39,378 bases of DNA. Origin: Oscillospiraceae bacterium (GTDB taxonomy: Bacteria > Bacillota > Clostridia > Oscillospirales > Oscillospiraceae). Numbering within the stretch: position 1 is the stretch's first letter; each line of letters opens with the position of its first letter. This document shows, piece by piece, positions 5,767 to 13,212 of the stretch. The position numbers were made by a program, and so were the translations under genes. Under the pieces are notes generated by a model, which saw only the letters and a program-made list of their open reading frames with translations, was not told where the DNA came from and ran no database searches. Location of the stretch: positions 1 to 39,378 of the forward strand of contig JAAWQS010000021.1 of the NCBI GenBank assembly GCA_022800665.1, given 5' to 3'.

Positions 5767-7035
5767 ATGAAGAAGTTTCTTGCAATGCTTCTGTCGCTGA
5801 CGCTGGTATTGGGCCTGGCGGCCTGCGGCGGCGGCAATCAGCCCTCCGGCGGGAACGCCCAGAACAGCGGCGGCGCCGCCGGGAACGACGCCGGGAACGA
5901 CGCCGGGGATTCCGGGAGTGACAGCCAGCCCTCCGGCGGCAGCGATGAGATCACCATCGCCCTCATCACCAACACCACCGGCGACTATGCACAGTACGGC
6001 ATTCCCGTCCACAACGCCGCCATGCTGTACATCAACCAGATCAACGCCAACGGCGGCATCAACGGCAAGCAGGTGAAGGTCCTGGAGTACGACGACAAGG
6101 CCGACGGCGTGGAGACGGTCAACGCCCTGAACCTGGCCGTGGAGAACGGCGCGACTGCCGTGATCGGCTCCGTGCTCACCGGCGCGACCATCGCCCTGGC
6201 CGACGCCACCTATGACATCAACATGCCCCAGATCACCGCCTCCGCCACGGCCGCAGGCGTGACCATGATCGACGCCGACGATCCCGCCAGCGAAATCCGT
6301 GAGAACGTGTTCCGTTCCTGCTTCATCGACCCCTTCCAGGGCGAGAAGATGGCGGATTATTCCTACAACAAGCTGGGCGCCAAGACCGCCGCGATCCTCT
6401 ATGAGACCGGCAACGACTACTCCGAGGGCCTGATGAACGCCTTTGTGGAGAAGGCCGGGGAGCTGGGCCTGGAGATCGTCGCCACCGAGGCTTTTGCCAC
6501 CGGCGACAAGGACTACAAGGCGCAGATCACCAACATCGCCGCCAAGACGCCAGACGTGGTGTACGCCCCCGTCTACTACGGCGAGGCGGGACTGGCCATC
6601 CAGGCGGCCCGTCAGCTCGGCATGACCGCCACCTTTGTGGGCGGCGACGGCTACGGCAACGTGAAGGACTACGCCACCGCCGAGGAGCTGGAGGGCACTG
6701 TGTACTGCTCCGGCTACGCCCCCGGCACCGAGTCTGTGGCGCAGTTTGAATCCGACTACGAGGCCGCCTACGGCGAACCCGTTCCTAACATGTTTGCGCC
6801 CCTGGCCTACGACGCCGCCATGCTGATGTGCCACGCCCTGGAGGCCGCCGAGGCCGCTGGCCTGGAGGCCGGTACCGACGGGTACAAGCAGGCTGTGATT
6901 GACGCGCTGAATGCCATCGACGGCGTGGAGGGCATCACCGGCACCTACAGCTTCGACGAGTACAACAACCCCGTCAAGTCTGCCGCAATCATCGAGCTGA
7001 CCGGCGGCGAAGAGGTATTCAAGGAGATGTATTGA
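5767..7035 (+). CDS. livJ: Branched-chain amino-acid type binding lipoprotein
   Basis: A 422-residue extracellular solute-binding protein of the Leu/Ile/Val-binding family (Peripla_BP_6). It has a lipoprotein signal, hydrophobic segment and LAAC lipobox with acceptor Cys20, then a flexible Gly/Asn/Asp/Ser-rich linker to about residue 58. The folded domain begins 'EITIALITNTTGDYAQYG', typical for the family, with 'AVIGSVLTGAT' and 'MFAPLAYDAAMLM' motifs. It captures ligand for the LivHMGF permease encoded downstream. Codons are strongly biased to GCC, GGC and AAC, as expected for an abundant protein. Amide or amino-acid substrates other than Leu/Ile/Val are possible. Confidence 0.92.
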   Translation: MKKFLAMLLSLTLVLGLAACGGGNQPSGGNAQNSGGAAGNDAGNDAGDSGSDSQPSGGSDEITIALITNTTGDYAQYGIPVHNAAMLYINQINANGGINGKQVKVLEYDDKADGVETVNALNLAVENGATAVIGSVLTGATIALADATYDINMPQITASATAAGVTMIDADDPASEIRENVFRSCFIDPFQGEKMADYSYNKLGAKTAAILYETGNDYSEGLMNAFVEKAGELGLEIVATEAFATGDKDYKAQITNIAAKTPDVVYAPVYYGEAGLAIQAARQLGMTATFVGGDGYGNVKDYATAEELEGTVYCSGYAPGTESVAQFESDYEAAYGEPVPNMFAPLAYDAAMLMCHALEAAEAAGLEAGTDGYKQAVIDALNAIDGVEGITGTYSFDEYNNPVKSAAIIELTGGEEVFKEMY

Positions 7036-7066
7036 TCTCTTGCCTGGAAGGACATGGATATACGGA

Positions 7067-7099
7067 CGCGGGGGGAAGCATTCCTTCTCCCCGCGTTTT
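7067..7099 (+). terminator. Leaky terminator between livJ and livH
   Basis: A GC-rich hairpin (7067-7095, CGCGGGG with CCCCGCG extended by GAAG/CTTC with one mismatch) followed by TTTT at 7096-7099, 31 bp after livJ. It probably ends most transcripts so that the binding protein is made in excess over the permease, a usual arrangement in ABC importers. Confidence 0.7.
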
Positions 7100-7125
7100 C
7101 CAGAAGGCGAGATTCCCGCTGCACA

Positions 7126-7186
7126 GCGGACATCCGATGGGCATTCCCAGGCTGCGGCCTGGAGATGGCCACCGGATGTTCGCCGC
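7126..7186. repeat. Long imperfect palindrome between livJ and livH
   Basis: Arms of about 27 nt fold over a TGCG loop. The outer arm is ACATCCG (7130-7136) with CGGATGT (7173-7179), flanked by GCGG (7126-7129) and CCGC (7183-7186); the inner stem is CCAGGC with GCCTGG, and a few mismatches lie between. It could be an mRNA-stabilising or processing structure, or a small palindromic repeat element. The rest of the 194-bp gap holds only the terminator and the livH ribosome-binding site. Confidence 0.55.
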
Positions 7187-7229
7187 ATCATCCAAAAAAC
7201 GAGAAACGAGAGAGGAAGTGACCGCGCAA

Positions 7230-8111
7230 ATGGACCTGTCCCTGATTTTTTCCCAGATCATCAACGGCCTGCAGACCGGCTCGGTATACGCGCTGGTGGC
7301 CTTGGGCTACAGCATGGTGTACGGCATCATCCTGCTGCTGAACTTCGCCCACGGCGATATCATCATGGTGGGCGCCTACACCGCATTTTATGCCATCGCC
7401 TCGTTCCACCTCCATCCGCTGGCGAGCGTCCTGCTGGCGGTGCTGGTCAGCACGGCGCTGGGCGTAGCGATTGAGAAGGTGGCGTATACGCCGCTGCGCT
7501 CCGCGCCCCGCCTGTCCCTGCTGATTACGGCCATCGGCATATCGTTCCTGCTGGAGAACGGCGCGCAGCTGCTCTTCGGCGCGGATACCAAGAGCATGGA
7601 CACCATTGTCACCGGCAACGCGGCGCTGCTGGGAGCCAACGTCAGCTATGCCGCGCTGCTGACCATTGCGGTGTCCGTGGTTGCGATGCTGGCGCTGACC
7701 TTCCTGGTGCAGAAGACCAAGCTGGGCAAGGCCATGCGGGCCGTGTCGGAGGACATGGGGGCGGCGCAGCTGATGGGCATCAGTCTGAACAGGACCATCT
7801 CCTTCACCTTTGCCGTGGGCTCCGCCCTGGCGGGCATCGGCTCCATTCTGTACCTGTGCGCCTATCCCCAGGCATCGCCCACCATGGGCTCCATGCTGGG
7901 CCTGAAAGCCTTTGTAGCGGCGGTGCTGGGGGGCATCGGCTCCATTCCCGGCGCGATGATCGGCGGCTTTGTCATCGGTCTGCTGGAGGCGATGGTCTCG
8001 GCGGCGGGTCTGTCCGTGTGGAAGGACGGCGCGGTGTTTGCAATCCTGATCGTGGTCCTGCTGGTGAAGCCCACCGGCATCCTGGGCCGTCAGATCACCG
8101 AGAAAGTGTAA
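7230..8111 (+). CDS. livH: Branched-chain amino-acid ABC permease LivH
   Basis: A 293-residue permease with about eight hydrophobic spans. The opening 'IFSQIINGLQTGSVYALVALGYSMVYGII' followed by 'LNFAHGDIIMVGAY' is the LivH signature, and 'GAMIGGFVIGLLEA' near the end is also typical. ATG 7230 is chosen to fit the family length; an in-frame GTG at 7218 touches the AGAGGAAG ribosome-binding site and is less likely. It forms the membrane channel with LivM. Confidence 0.92.
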   Translation: MDLSLIFSQIINGLQTGSVYALVALGYSMVYGIILLLNFAHGDIIMVGAYTAFYAIASFHLHPLASVLLAVLVSTALGVAIEKVAYTPLRSAPRLSLLITAIGISFLLENGAQLLFGADTKSMDTIVTGNAALLGANVSYAALLTIAVSVVAMLALTFLVQKTKLGKAMRAVSEDMGAAQLMGISLNRTISFTFAVGSALAGIGSILYLCAYPQASPTMGSMLGLKAFVAAVLGGIGSIPGAMIGGFVIGLLEAMVSAAGLSVWKDGAVFAILIVVLLVKPTGILGRQITEKV

Positions 8112-8123
8112 GGGGGCGGCAGT

Positions 8124-9182
8124 ATGAAGGAAAAGAAACCAATCCGTATTCCCATGCCCCTGCGCTATGGGATCAATCTGGCGTTGATTCTTGCGCTGTG
8201 GGGAACCTTTGCCGCCCTCATCGGGCAGGGCGCGATTACCAACTACTGGTCCGGCATTCTCATCATGGTGGGCATCAACATCATCCTGGCGGTGTCGCTG
8301 AATATCGCCACCGGCTATCTGGGCCAGCTGCCCCTGGGCCACGCCGGATTCATGGCTGTGGGCGCGTATGCCGGCGGAATTTTTCTGAAATCCACCCCGG
8401 TGGCGGACCTGCTGAAAGCGGGGAATGAGGCGGCGTGTCTGCCGTACGTGATTGGGGCGTTGGTACTGAGCGCGGTTGTGGCCGGTATTTTCGGACTGAT
8501 TATCGGCATTCCGGCTCTGCGCCTGCGGGGGGACTATCTGGCGATTATCACCCTGGGCTTTGGCGAGATCATCCGCGTGGCGCTGACCAACATCGACTCG
8601 CTGCTGGGCTTCAAGTTCACCTACGGAGCCGCCGGACTGAAGCGCATCCCCAAGTTTTCCGGCTTCCATCTGGTGTTCATCTGCGTGGTTCTCTCCTGCA
8701 CGCTGATTCATATGATTATGAAGTCCCGTCATGGCCGTGCCATTCTGTCCATCCGGGAAAACGAGATTGCGGCGGAGAGCGTGGGCATCAACACCACCTA
8801 TTATAAGACCATGGCCTTTGTGGTGTCCGCTATGCTGGCGGGGATTGCGGGGTGCCTGTACGCGGGCTATCTGGGGAGTCTGTACCCCGCCACGTTCAAG
8901 TTTATGAAATCCATTGAGATTCTGGTGATGGTGGTGCTGGGCGGCATGGGCTCCATGCTGGGGTCCATTCTGTCGGCGGCGGCGCTGACCATCCTGCCGG
9001 AGCTGCTGCGCTCCGTGGCGGACTACCGCATGGTGGCCTACTCCCTGGCGCTGGTACTGATGATGATTTTCCGGCCCAAGGGACTGCTGGGCAGCTATGA
9101 CTTCTCCATGTCCCGCGTGCTGGAGAAAGGTATCAACGGGCTGCGGGGTGTGAATACGGGGAAGGGAGGCGGTGCGCAGTGA
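8124..9182 (+). CDS. livM: Branched-chain amino-acid ABC permease LivM
   Basis: A 352-residue permease, 12 nt after livH. It carries the LivM pattern 'LAVSLNIATGYLGQLPLGHAGFMAVGAY', 'GIPALRLRGDYLAIITLGFGEIIRV' and 'FRPKGLLG' near the C-terminus, with about nine to ten hydrophobic spans. It pairs with LivH. A cytoplasmic tail of about 30 residues follows the last span. Confidence 0.93.
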   Translation: MKEKKPIRIPMPLRYGINLALILALWGTFAALIGQGAITNYWSGILIMVGINIILAVSLNIATGYLGQLPLGHAGFMAVGAYAGGIFLKSTPVADLLKAGNEAACLPYVIGALVLSAVVAGIFGLIIGIPALRLRGDYLAIITLGFGEIIRVALTNIDSLLGFKFTYGAAGLKRIPKFSGFHLVFICVVLSCTLIHMIMKSRHGRAILSIRENEIAAESVGINTTYYKTMAFVVSAMLAGIAGCLYAGYLGSLYPATFKFMKSIEILVMVVLGGMGSMLGSILSAAALTILPELLRSVADYRMVAYSLALVLMMIFRPKGLLGSYDFSMSRVLEKGINGLRGVNTGKGGGAQ

Positions 9183-10036
9183 GCGGGAGCAGCAATAAGA
9201 AGAAGCCTGCCACGAAGCTGGTGCCGGTTCCGTCCACCAACATTATTCCGGAGCGGGACATCAACAAGAGCCCCATTCTGGAGGCCCGCCATCTGGGCAT
9301 AGACTTCGGCGGACTGACGGCTGTGGACGACTTCAACATGGCCATTGGGCGTACGGAGATTGCGGGCCTGATCGGCCCCAACGGCGCGGGGAAGACCACC
9401 GTGTTCAATCTGCTGACCAAGGTGTACCATCCCACGCGGGGCAGCATCCTGATGGACGGCAGGGACACGGCGGGGAAGAGCGCCATCCAGGTCAGCCACA
9501 TGGGGATCGCCCGCACGTTCCAGAATATCCGGCTGTTCCGGGACCTGACGGTGATGGACAACGTCCTCATCGGCCTGCACCACGAGATGGACTACCGGCT
9601 CTCCGGCGCGATTTTCCGCCTGCCCTCCTTCTGGCGGGGGGAGCGCATCGCCCGCGAGCGTGCGCGGGAGCTGCTGAGCATATTCGACATGCAGGACATG
9701 GCGTCCTACCAGGCCGGGTCGCTGCCCTACGGCGCACAGCGGCGTCTGGAGATCGTCCGCGCCCTGGCGACGGGCCCCAGCCTCCTGCTGCTGGACGAAC
9801 CGGCGGCGGGGATGAATCCGTCGGAGACGGCGGAGCTGATGGAAAATATAGTAAAAATCCGGGACACCTTCCAGATTGCCATTATGCTCATTGAGCACGA
9901 CATGAATCTGGTCATGGGCATCTGCGAGGGCATCTGTGTGCTGAACTTCGGCAGGATCATCGCCAAGGGGACGCCGGAGGATATCCAGGCCAATCCCGCC
10001 GTGATTGAGGCGTATCTGGGGAAGAAGGGGGAGTAG
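9179..10036 (+). CDS. livG: Branched-chain amino-acid ABC ATPase LivG
   Basis: A 285-residue ATPase. Walker A is GPNGAGKT (66-73), Q-loop in 'ARTFQNIRLF', the signature is the variant 'LPYGAQRRLEI', Walker B 'LLLLDEPAAGMNP', H-loop 'IEHDMNLVM'. It begins at GTG 9179, overlapping the livM stop by 4 nt, with GGGAGGCGG about 8 nt upstream. A hydrophilic N-terminal extension of about 30 residues precedes the usual LivG start 'ILEARHLGIDFGGLTAV'. It powers transport together with LivF. Confidence 0.93.
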   Translation: MSGSSNKKKPATKLVPVPSTNIIPERDINKSPILEARHLGIDFGGLTAVDDFNMAIGRTEIAGLIGPNGAGKTTVFNLLTKVYHPTRGSILMDGRDTAGKSAIQVSHMGIARTFQNIRLFRDLTVMDNVLIGLHHEMDYRLSGAIFRLPSFWRGERIARERARELLSIFDMQDMASYQAGSLPYGAQRRLEIVRALATGPSLLLLDEPAAGMNPSETAELMENIVKIRDTFQIAIMLIEHDMNLVMGICEGICVLNFGRIIAKGTPEDIQANPAVIEAYLGKKGE

Positions 10037-10041
10037 GGGCC

Positions 10042-10749
10042 ATGGCCATGCTGAAAGTGGAAGACATTCATGTGTATTACGGCAGCATCCATGCTGTCAA
10101 GGGGGTATCCTTCGAGGTCAACGAGGGGGAGATCGTCACCCTCATCGGCGCCAACGGCGCGGGTAAGTCCACCGTTCTCAACACCGTCTCCGGCCTGCTC
10201 CATCCCCGCGCCGGTTCGGTGCAGTTCCTGGACCAGGACCTGAAGGGGGCTGCCCCCCACAAGGTGGTGGAGCGCGGGCTGGCCCAGGTCCCGGAGGGAC
10301 GGCGCGTCTTTTTACAGATGTCCGTGGAGGAAAATCTGGAGATGGGCGCATACACCCAGCAGAGGTCGTCCTTTGACAAGGACATAGCGGATGTGTACCG
10401 GCGGTTCCCCCGTCTGGAGGAACGGCGCAGGCAGGTGGCTGGCACGCTGTCCGGCGGCGAACAGCAGATGCTGGCGATGGGCCGTGCGCTGATGAGCCAT
10501 CCCAAACTGCTGATGCTGGACGAGCCGTCTATGGGTCTGGCTCCGCTGCTGGTGGAGCAGATATTCAGCATTATCAAGGAGCTGCACGCAGCGGGGACCA
10601 CCATTCTGCTGGTGGAGCAGAACGCACAGGCGGCGTTGAGCGTAGCGGACCGGGCGTATGTTCTGGAGACCGGACGCATTTCTCTCAGCGGCACGGGTGC
10701 GGAACTGATGGCCAGCGATCAGGTGCGGAAAGCGTACCTGGGCGGCTGA
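10042..10749 (+). CDS. livF: Branched-chain amino-acid ABC ATPase LivF
   Basis: A 235-residue ATPase of normal LivF length. 'DIHVYYGSIHAVKGVSFEV', Walker A GANGAGKS (36-43), 'GLAQVPEGRRVF', signature 'LSGGEQQML', Walker B 'LLMLDEPSMGLAP' and 'LLVEQNAQAAL' are all standard LivF features. It is the last gene of the importer operon, 5 nt after livG, and is followed by a strong hairpin. Confidence 0.94.
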   Translation: MAMLKVEDIHVYYGSIHAVKGVSFEVNEGEIVTLIGANGAGKSTVLNTVSGLLHPRAGSVQFLDQDLKGAAPHKVVERGLAQVPEGRRVFLQMSVEENLEMGAYTQQRSSFDKDIADVYRRFPRLEERRRQVAGTLSGGEQQMLAMGRALMSHPKLLMLDEPSMGLAPLLVEQIFSIIKELHAAGTTILLVEQNAQAALSVADRAYVLETGRISLSGTGAELMASDQVRKAYLGG

Positions 10750-10762
10750 GCGCGGCTGTGTG

Positions 10763-10800
10763 ACGCGGGACCCCGGAGGATAGCATCCGGGGTCCCGCGT
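10763..10800 (+). terminator. Hairpin at end of liv operon
   Basis: A perfect 15-bp GC-rich inverted repeat (10763-10777 with 10786-10800, 8-nt loop) 13 bp after livF. There is no T-run after it, so it may act as a terminator only weakly or as a 3' stability structure. Confidence 0.6.
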
Positions 10801-10810
10801 TATGCTGCGG

Positions 10811-10839
10811 TTGACTTTTTCTGCCGGTGTGTCTATACT
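10811..10839 (+). promoter_or_regulatory. Promoter of two-component operon
   Basis: TTGACT (10811-10816), 17 bp, TATACT (10834-10839), followed by AAAAAAGGAGG as the ribosome-binding site of the response regulator. Confidence 0.75.
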
Positions 10840-10862
10840 ATAGCAAAAAAGGAGGTCCAGCC

Positions 10863-11543
10863 ATGCGCCACATTCTTCTTCTGGAGGACGACGCCACATT
10901 GGGCCAGGGCATCCGCTTTGCCCTGGAGAGCGGCAGCGTCCGCGTAGAACTCTGCGCTTCGCTGGCGCAGGCCCGCGCCATGTTGCCGGGCGTCCCAGCC
11001 TTCGACCTGCTGGTTCTGGACGTAAACCTGCCTGACGGCAGCGGCCTGGACCTTCTGCGGGAGGTGCGCCGTTCCAGCAGCGTCCCGGTGATTCTGCTCA
11101 CGGCCAACGACATGGAGACGGATATCGTCATGGGCCTGGAGTCCGGCGCGGACGACTACGTGACCAAGCCCTTTTCACTGGCGGTACTGCGGGCGCGGGT
11201 GAACGCACAGCTGCGCCGCGGCGCACCAGTCCAGCCGGACACGTTTTCTCAGGACGGCTTTTTCTTTGACTTTGCCGCCATGGAATTCACCAAGAATGGG
11301 GTACCCGTGGAGCTGAGCAAAACGGAGCAGAAGCTCCTGCGTCTGCTGACCGGCGGCAGGGGGGCCACCCTGAGCCGGGACACCCTCATCGACCGCATCT
11401 GGACCGACGGCGCGGCCTACGTGGACGAAAACGCCCTCTCCGTCACGGTCAAGCGTCTGCGGGGCAAGCTGGAGGACGATCCCTCAAAGCCCCGCTATCT
11501 GAAGACGGTCTATGGCCTGGGCTACGCATGGGTGGTGACATAG
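10863..11543 (+). CDS. OmpR-family response regulator
   Basis: A 226-residue regulator. The receiver has the acidic pair at 9-10, phospho-acceptor D53 in 'LLVLDVNLPDGSG', T80 and K102 ('DDYVTKPFS'). The C-terminal winged helix shows 'ELSKTEQKLLRLL', 'DENALSVTVKRLRGKL' and 'YLKTVYGLGYAW'. ATG 10863 is fixed by AAGGAGG upstream. It is co-transcribed with the kinase and probably activates the ABC transporter operon that follows, where a direct repeat lies at the promoter. Confidence 0.93.
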   Translation: MRHILLLEDDATLGQGIRFALESGSVRVELCASLAQARAMLPGVPAFDLLVLDVNLPDGSGLDLLREVRRSSSVPVILLTANDMETDIVMGLESGADDYVTKPFSLAVLRARVNAQLRRGAPVQPDTFSQDGFFFDFAAMEFTKNGVPVELSKTEQKLLRLLTGGRGATLSRDTLIDRIWTDGAAYVDENALSVTVKRLRGKLEDDPSKPRYLKTVYGLGYAWVVT

Positions 11544-12431
11544 ATGGAGCTGCTGTTGCTGCTGGCCGCGCTGCTGGCTGCGGGATTGGCTCTGCGGGAG
11601 CGGCTGGCGTCCCGGAAGCTGCTGGGGCGTCTGGAGCGGATGCTGGAGCAGGCTATGGACGGCAGTTTCCAGGAGGAGGTCTTTGACGAGAGCCGTCTGT
11701 CGGCCCTGGAGAGCAGCATGGTCCATTGGCTGGGGAGCTCCGCGCTGTCCCGGCAGGCGTTGGAGGGGGAGAAGGCCCGTATGCAGTCGCTGCTTACGGA
11801 CATCTCCCACCAGATCAAGACGCCCGCCGCTAACGTCCTGCTGTACGCCCAGCTGCTCACAGAGGAGAGTATGGAAAGCCGCGCCTGTGCCGCCGCCTTG
11901 GAGGGGCAGGCGGAAAAGCTGTGCGCCCTGACGGAAATTCTTTCCAAGCTGTCCCGTCTGGAGACCGGGATTCTGACCCTGCATCCGGTTCCCGGCGAGG
12001 TGGACGCCCTGCTGTCCGGAGCGGCGGCGCAGTTTACGCGCCGGGCGGCGGAAAAGGGGATCGAACTGACGGTGCAGCCCTCTGGCGCGCGGGCGGTTTT
12101 CGACCCCCGGTGGACCGGGGAGGCGGTGTGCAATCTTCTGGACAACGCGGTCAAGTACACCCCCTGGGGGGGCCGGGTAACGGTGGAGGCGTCGGCCTAC
12201 GAGATATTCTGCCGCATCCGGGTGTCGGACACCGGGCCGGGCGTGCCGGAGGCGGAGCAGGCGAAGATTTTCCAGCGGTTCTACCGCGCCTCCAACGCCC
12301 GCCCGGAGGAGGGGGTGGGTGTCGGGCTGTATCTGGCCAGGGAGATCGTCCAGGGGCAGGGCGGCTATCTGCGGGTGGATTCCCCGGAGGGGGGCGGGGC
12401 GGCGTTTTCGCTGTTTCTGCCCACCGCATAA
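11544..12431 (+). CDS. Sensor histidine kinase with minimal sensor
   Basis: A 295-residue kinase starting directly after the regulator stop. It has one N-terminal hydrophobic span (about 2-17) and no extracellular loop, then a short linker, the phospho-acceptor H89 in 'LLTDISHQIKTP', an N-box 'NLLDNAVKYT', 'DTGPGV' and 'GVGVGLYLA'. Lack of a sensor domain together with an adjacent FtsX-type ABC transporter is known from antimicrobial-peptide sensing modules, where the transporter itself relays the signal; that role is inferred here. Confidence 0.9.
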   Translation: MELLLLLAALLAAGLALRERLASRKLLGRLERMLEQAMDGSFQEEVFDESRLSALESSMVHWLGSSALSRQALEGEKARMQSLLTDISHQIKTPAANVLLYAQLLTEESMESRACAAALEGQAEKLCALTEILSKLSRLETGILTLHPVPGEVDALLSGAAAQFTRRAAEKGIELTVQPSGARAVFDPRWTGEAVCNLLDNAVKYTPWGGRVTVEASAYEIFCRIRVSDTGPGVPEAEQAKIFQRFYRASNARPEEGVGVGLYLAREIVQGQGGYLRVDSPEGGGAAFSLFLPTA

Positions 12432-12451
12432 GGGATTGTGACAAAACTGTT

Positions 12452-12491
12452 AGATTTCAGAAAGAATGTGGAAAGATTTCTGTGGTACAGT
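12452..12491 (+). promoter_or_regulatory. Regulated promoter of ABC transporter operon
   Basis: TACAGT at 12486-12491 is a likely -10 box, but no good -35 box lies 17 bp upstream. Instead a direct repeat AGATTTC(A/T)G occurs at 12452-12460 and 12474-12482, 22 bp apart (two DNA turns), placing it where an OmpR-type activator would replace the -35 contact. The neighbouring response regulator is the obvious candidate. Confidence 0.55.
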
Positions 12492-12520
12492 CTGTGTTGT
12501 CGAGAGACAGCACAGTTTTT
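12492..12520 (+). terminator. Hairpin with T-run between operons
   Basis: A 10-bp stem (12492-12501 with 12506-12515, one G-T pair, GAGA loop) followed by TTTTT (12516-12520). It directly follows the -10 box of the transporter promoter. It can terminate transcripts coming from the two-component genes while leaving only a partial stem in transcripts started at the new promoter (start near 12498). Confidence 0.65.
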
Positions 12521-12537
12521 CTATGGAGGCAAGTGAT

Positions 12538-13212
12538 ATGGCAATTTTAGAAACAAAGGACCTGACCAAATGCTACGGTTCCGGCAGCGCCCAGGTCCGC
12601 GCTCTGGACGGCGTGAGCCTTGCGGTGGAAAAGGGATGTTTTTTGTCTGTGGTCGGCACATCCGGCTCCGGGAAGTCCACCCTGCTGCACATGCTGGGGG
12701 GGCTGGACCGTCCCACCTCCGGACAGATTGCCGTGGACGGGCGGGAGCTGTCCGCCATGAAGGACGAGGAGCTGACTATTTTCCGCCGCCGGAAGATTGG
12801 TTTTGTGTTCCAGAATTACAATCTGGTGCCGGTACTCAGCGTGTACGAGAACATCGTCCTGCCCATCCAGCTGGACGGGCGGGAGCCGGACAAGGCGTAC
12901 ATTGACCGCATCATCCAGACCCTGGGTCTGGAGGCGAAGCTGCAGAGCCTGCCGAACCAGCTCTCCGGCGGACAGCAGCAGCGGGTCGCCATTGCCCGCG
13001 CCCTGGCGGCGAAGCCCGCCATTGTTCTGGCGGACGAACCGACGGGCAATCTGGATTCCCGCACCAGCCAGGACGTCATGGGACTGCTGAAGGTCACGGG
13101 CCAGCGGTTCGGGCAGACCATCGTCATGATCACCCACAACGAGGAGATCGCCCAGCTGGCGGACCGCATCATCCGCATTGAGGACGGCAAAATCGCCGAG
13201 AGGAGGGGATGA
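12538..13212 (+). CDS. MacB/LolD-type ABC transporter ATPase
   Basis: A 224-residue ATPase with Walker A GTSGSGKS (40-47), Q-loop 'FVFQNYNLVPVLSVYENI', signature 'LSGGQQQRVAIARAL', Walker B 'IVLADEPTGNLDS' and 'MITHNEEIA', the standard pattern for ATPases paired with FtsX-type permeases (MacB, LolD, BceA, VraF). ATG 12538 has TGGAGG 8 nt upstream. It overlaps the permease gene by 4 nt. The transporter probably exports or removes a membrane-active peptide. Confidence 0.92.
   Translation: MAILETKDLTKCYGSGSAQVRALDGVSLAVEKGCFLSVVGTSGSGKSTLLHMLGGLDRPTSGQIAVDGRELSAMKDEELTIFRRRKIGFVFQNYNLVPVLSVYENIVLPIQLDGREPDKAYIDRIIQTLGLEAKLQSLPNQLSGGQQQRVAIARALAAKPAIVLADEPTGNLDSRTSQDVMGLLKVTGQRFGQTIVMITHNEEIAQLADRIIRIEDGKIAERRG

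Noticed and set aside
7036-7229. A riboswitch or T-box between livJ and livH
   Set aside because: No T-box core or known aptamer motif is visible. The hairpins fit a simple terminator and a palindrome.
7032-7229. An upstream extension of livH of 66 codons
   Set aside because: It would run through the terminator hairpin and palindrome, and the LivH family begins at the ATG at 7230.
5761-8732. Long open frames on the minus strand opposite livJ, livH and livM
   Set aside because: They arise from the strong third-position GC bias of the liv genes. They have His/Gln/Gly-rich, domain-free products and no start signals.
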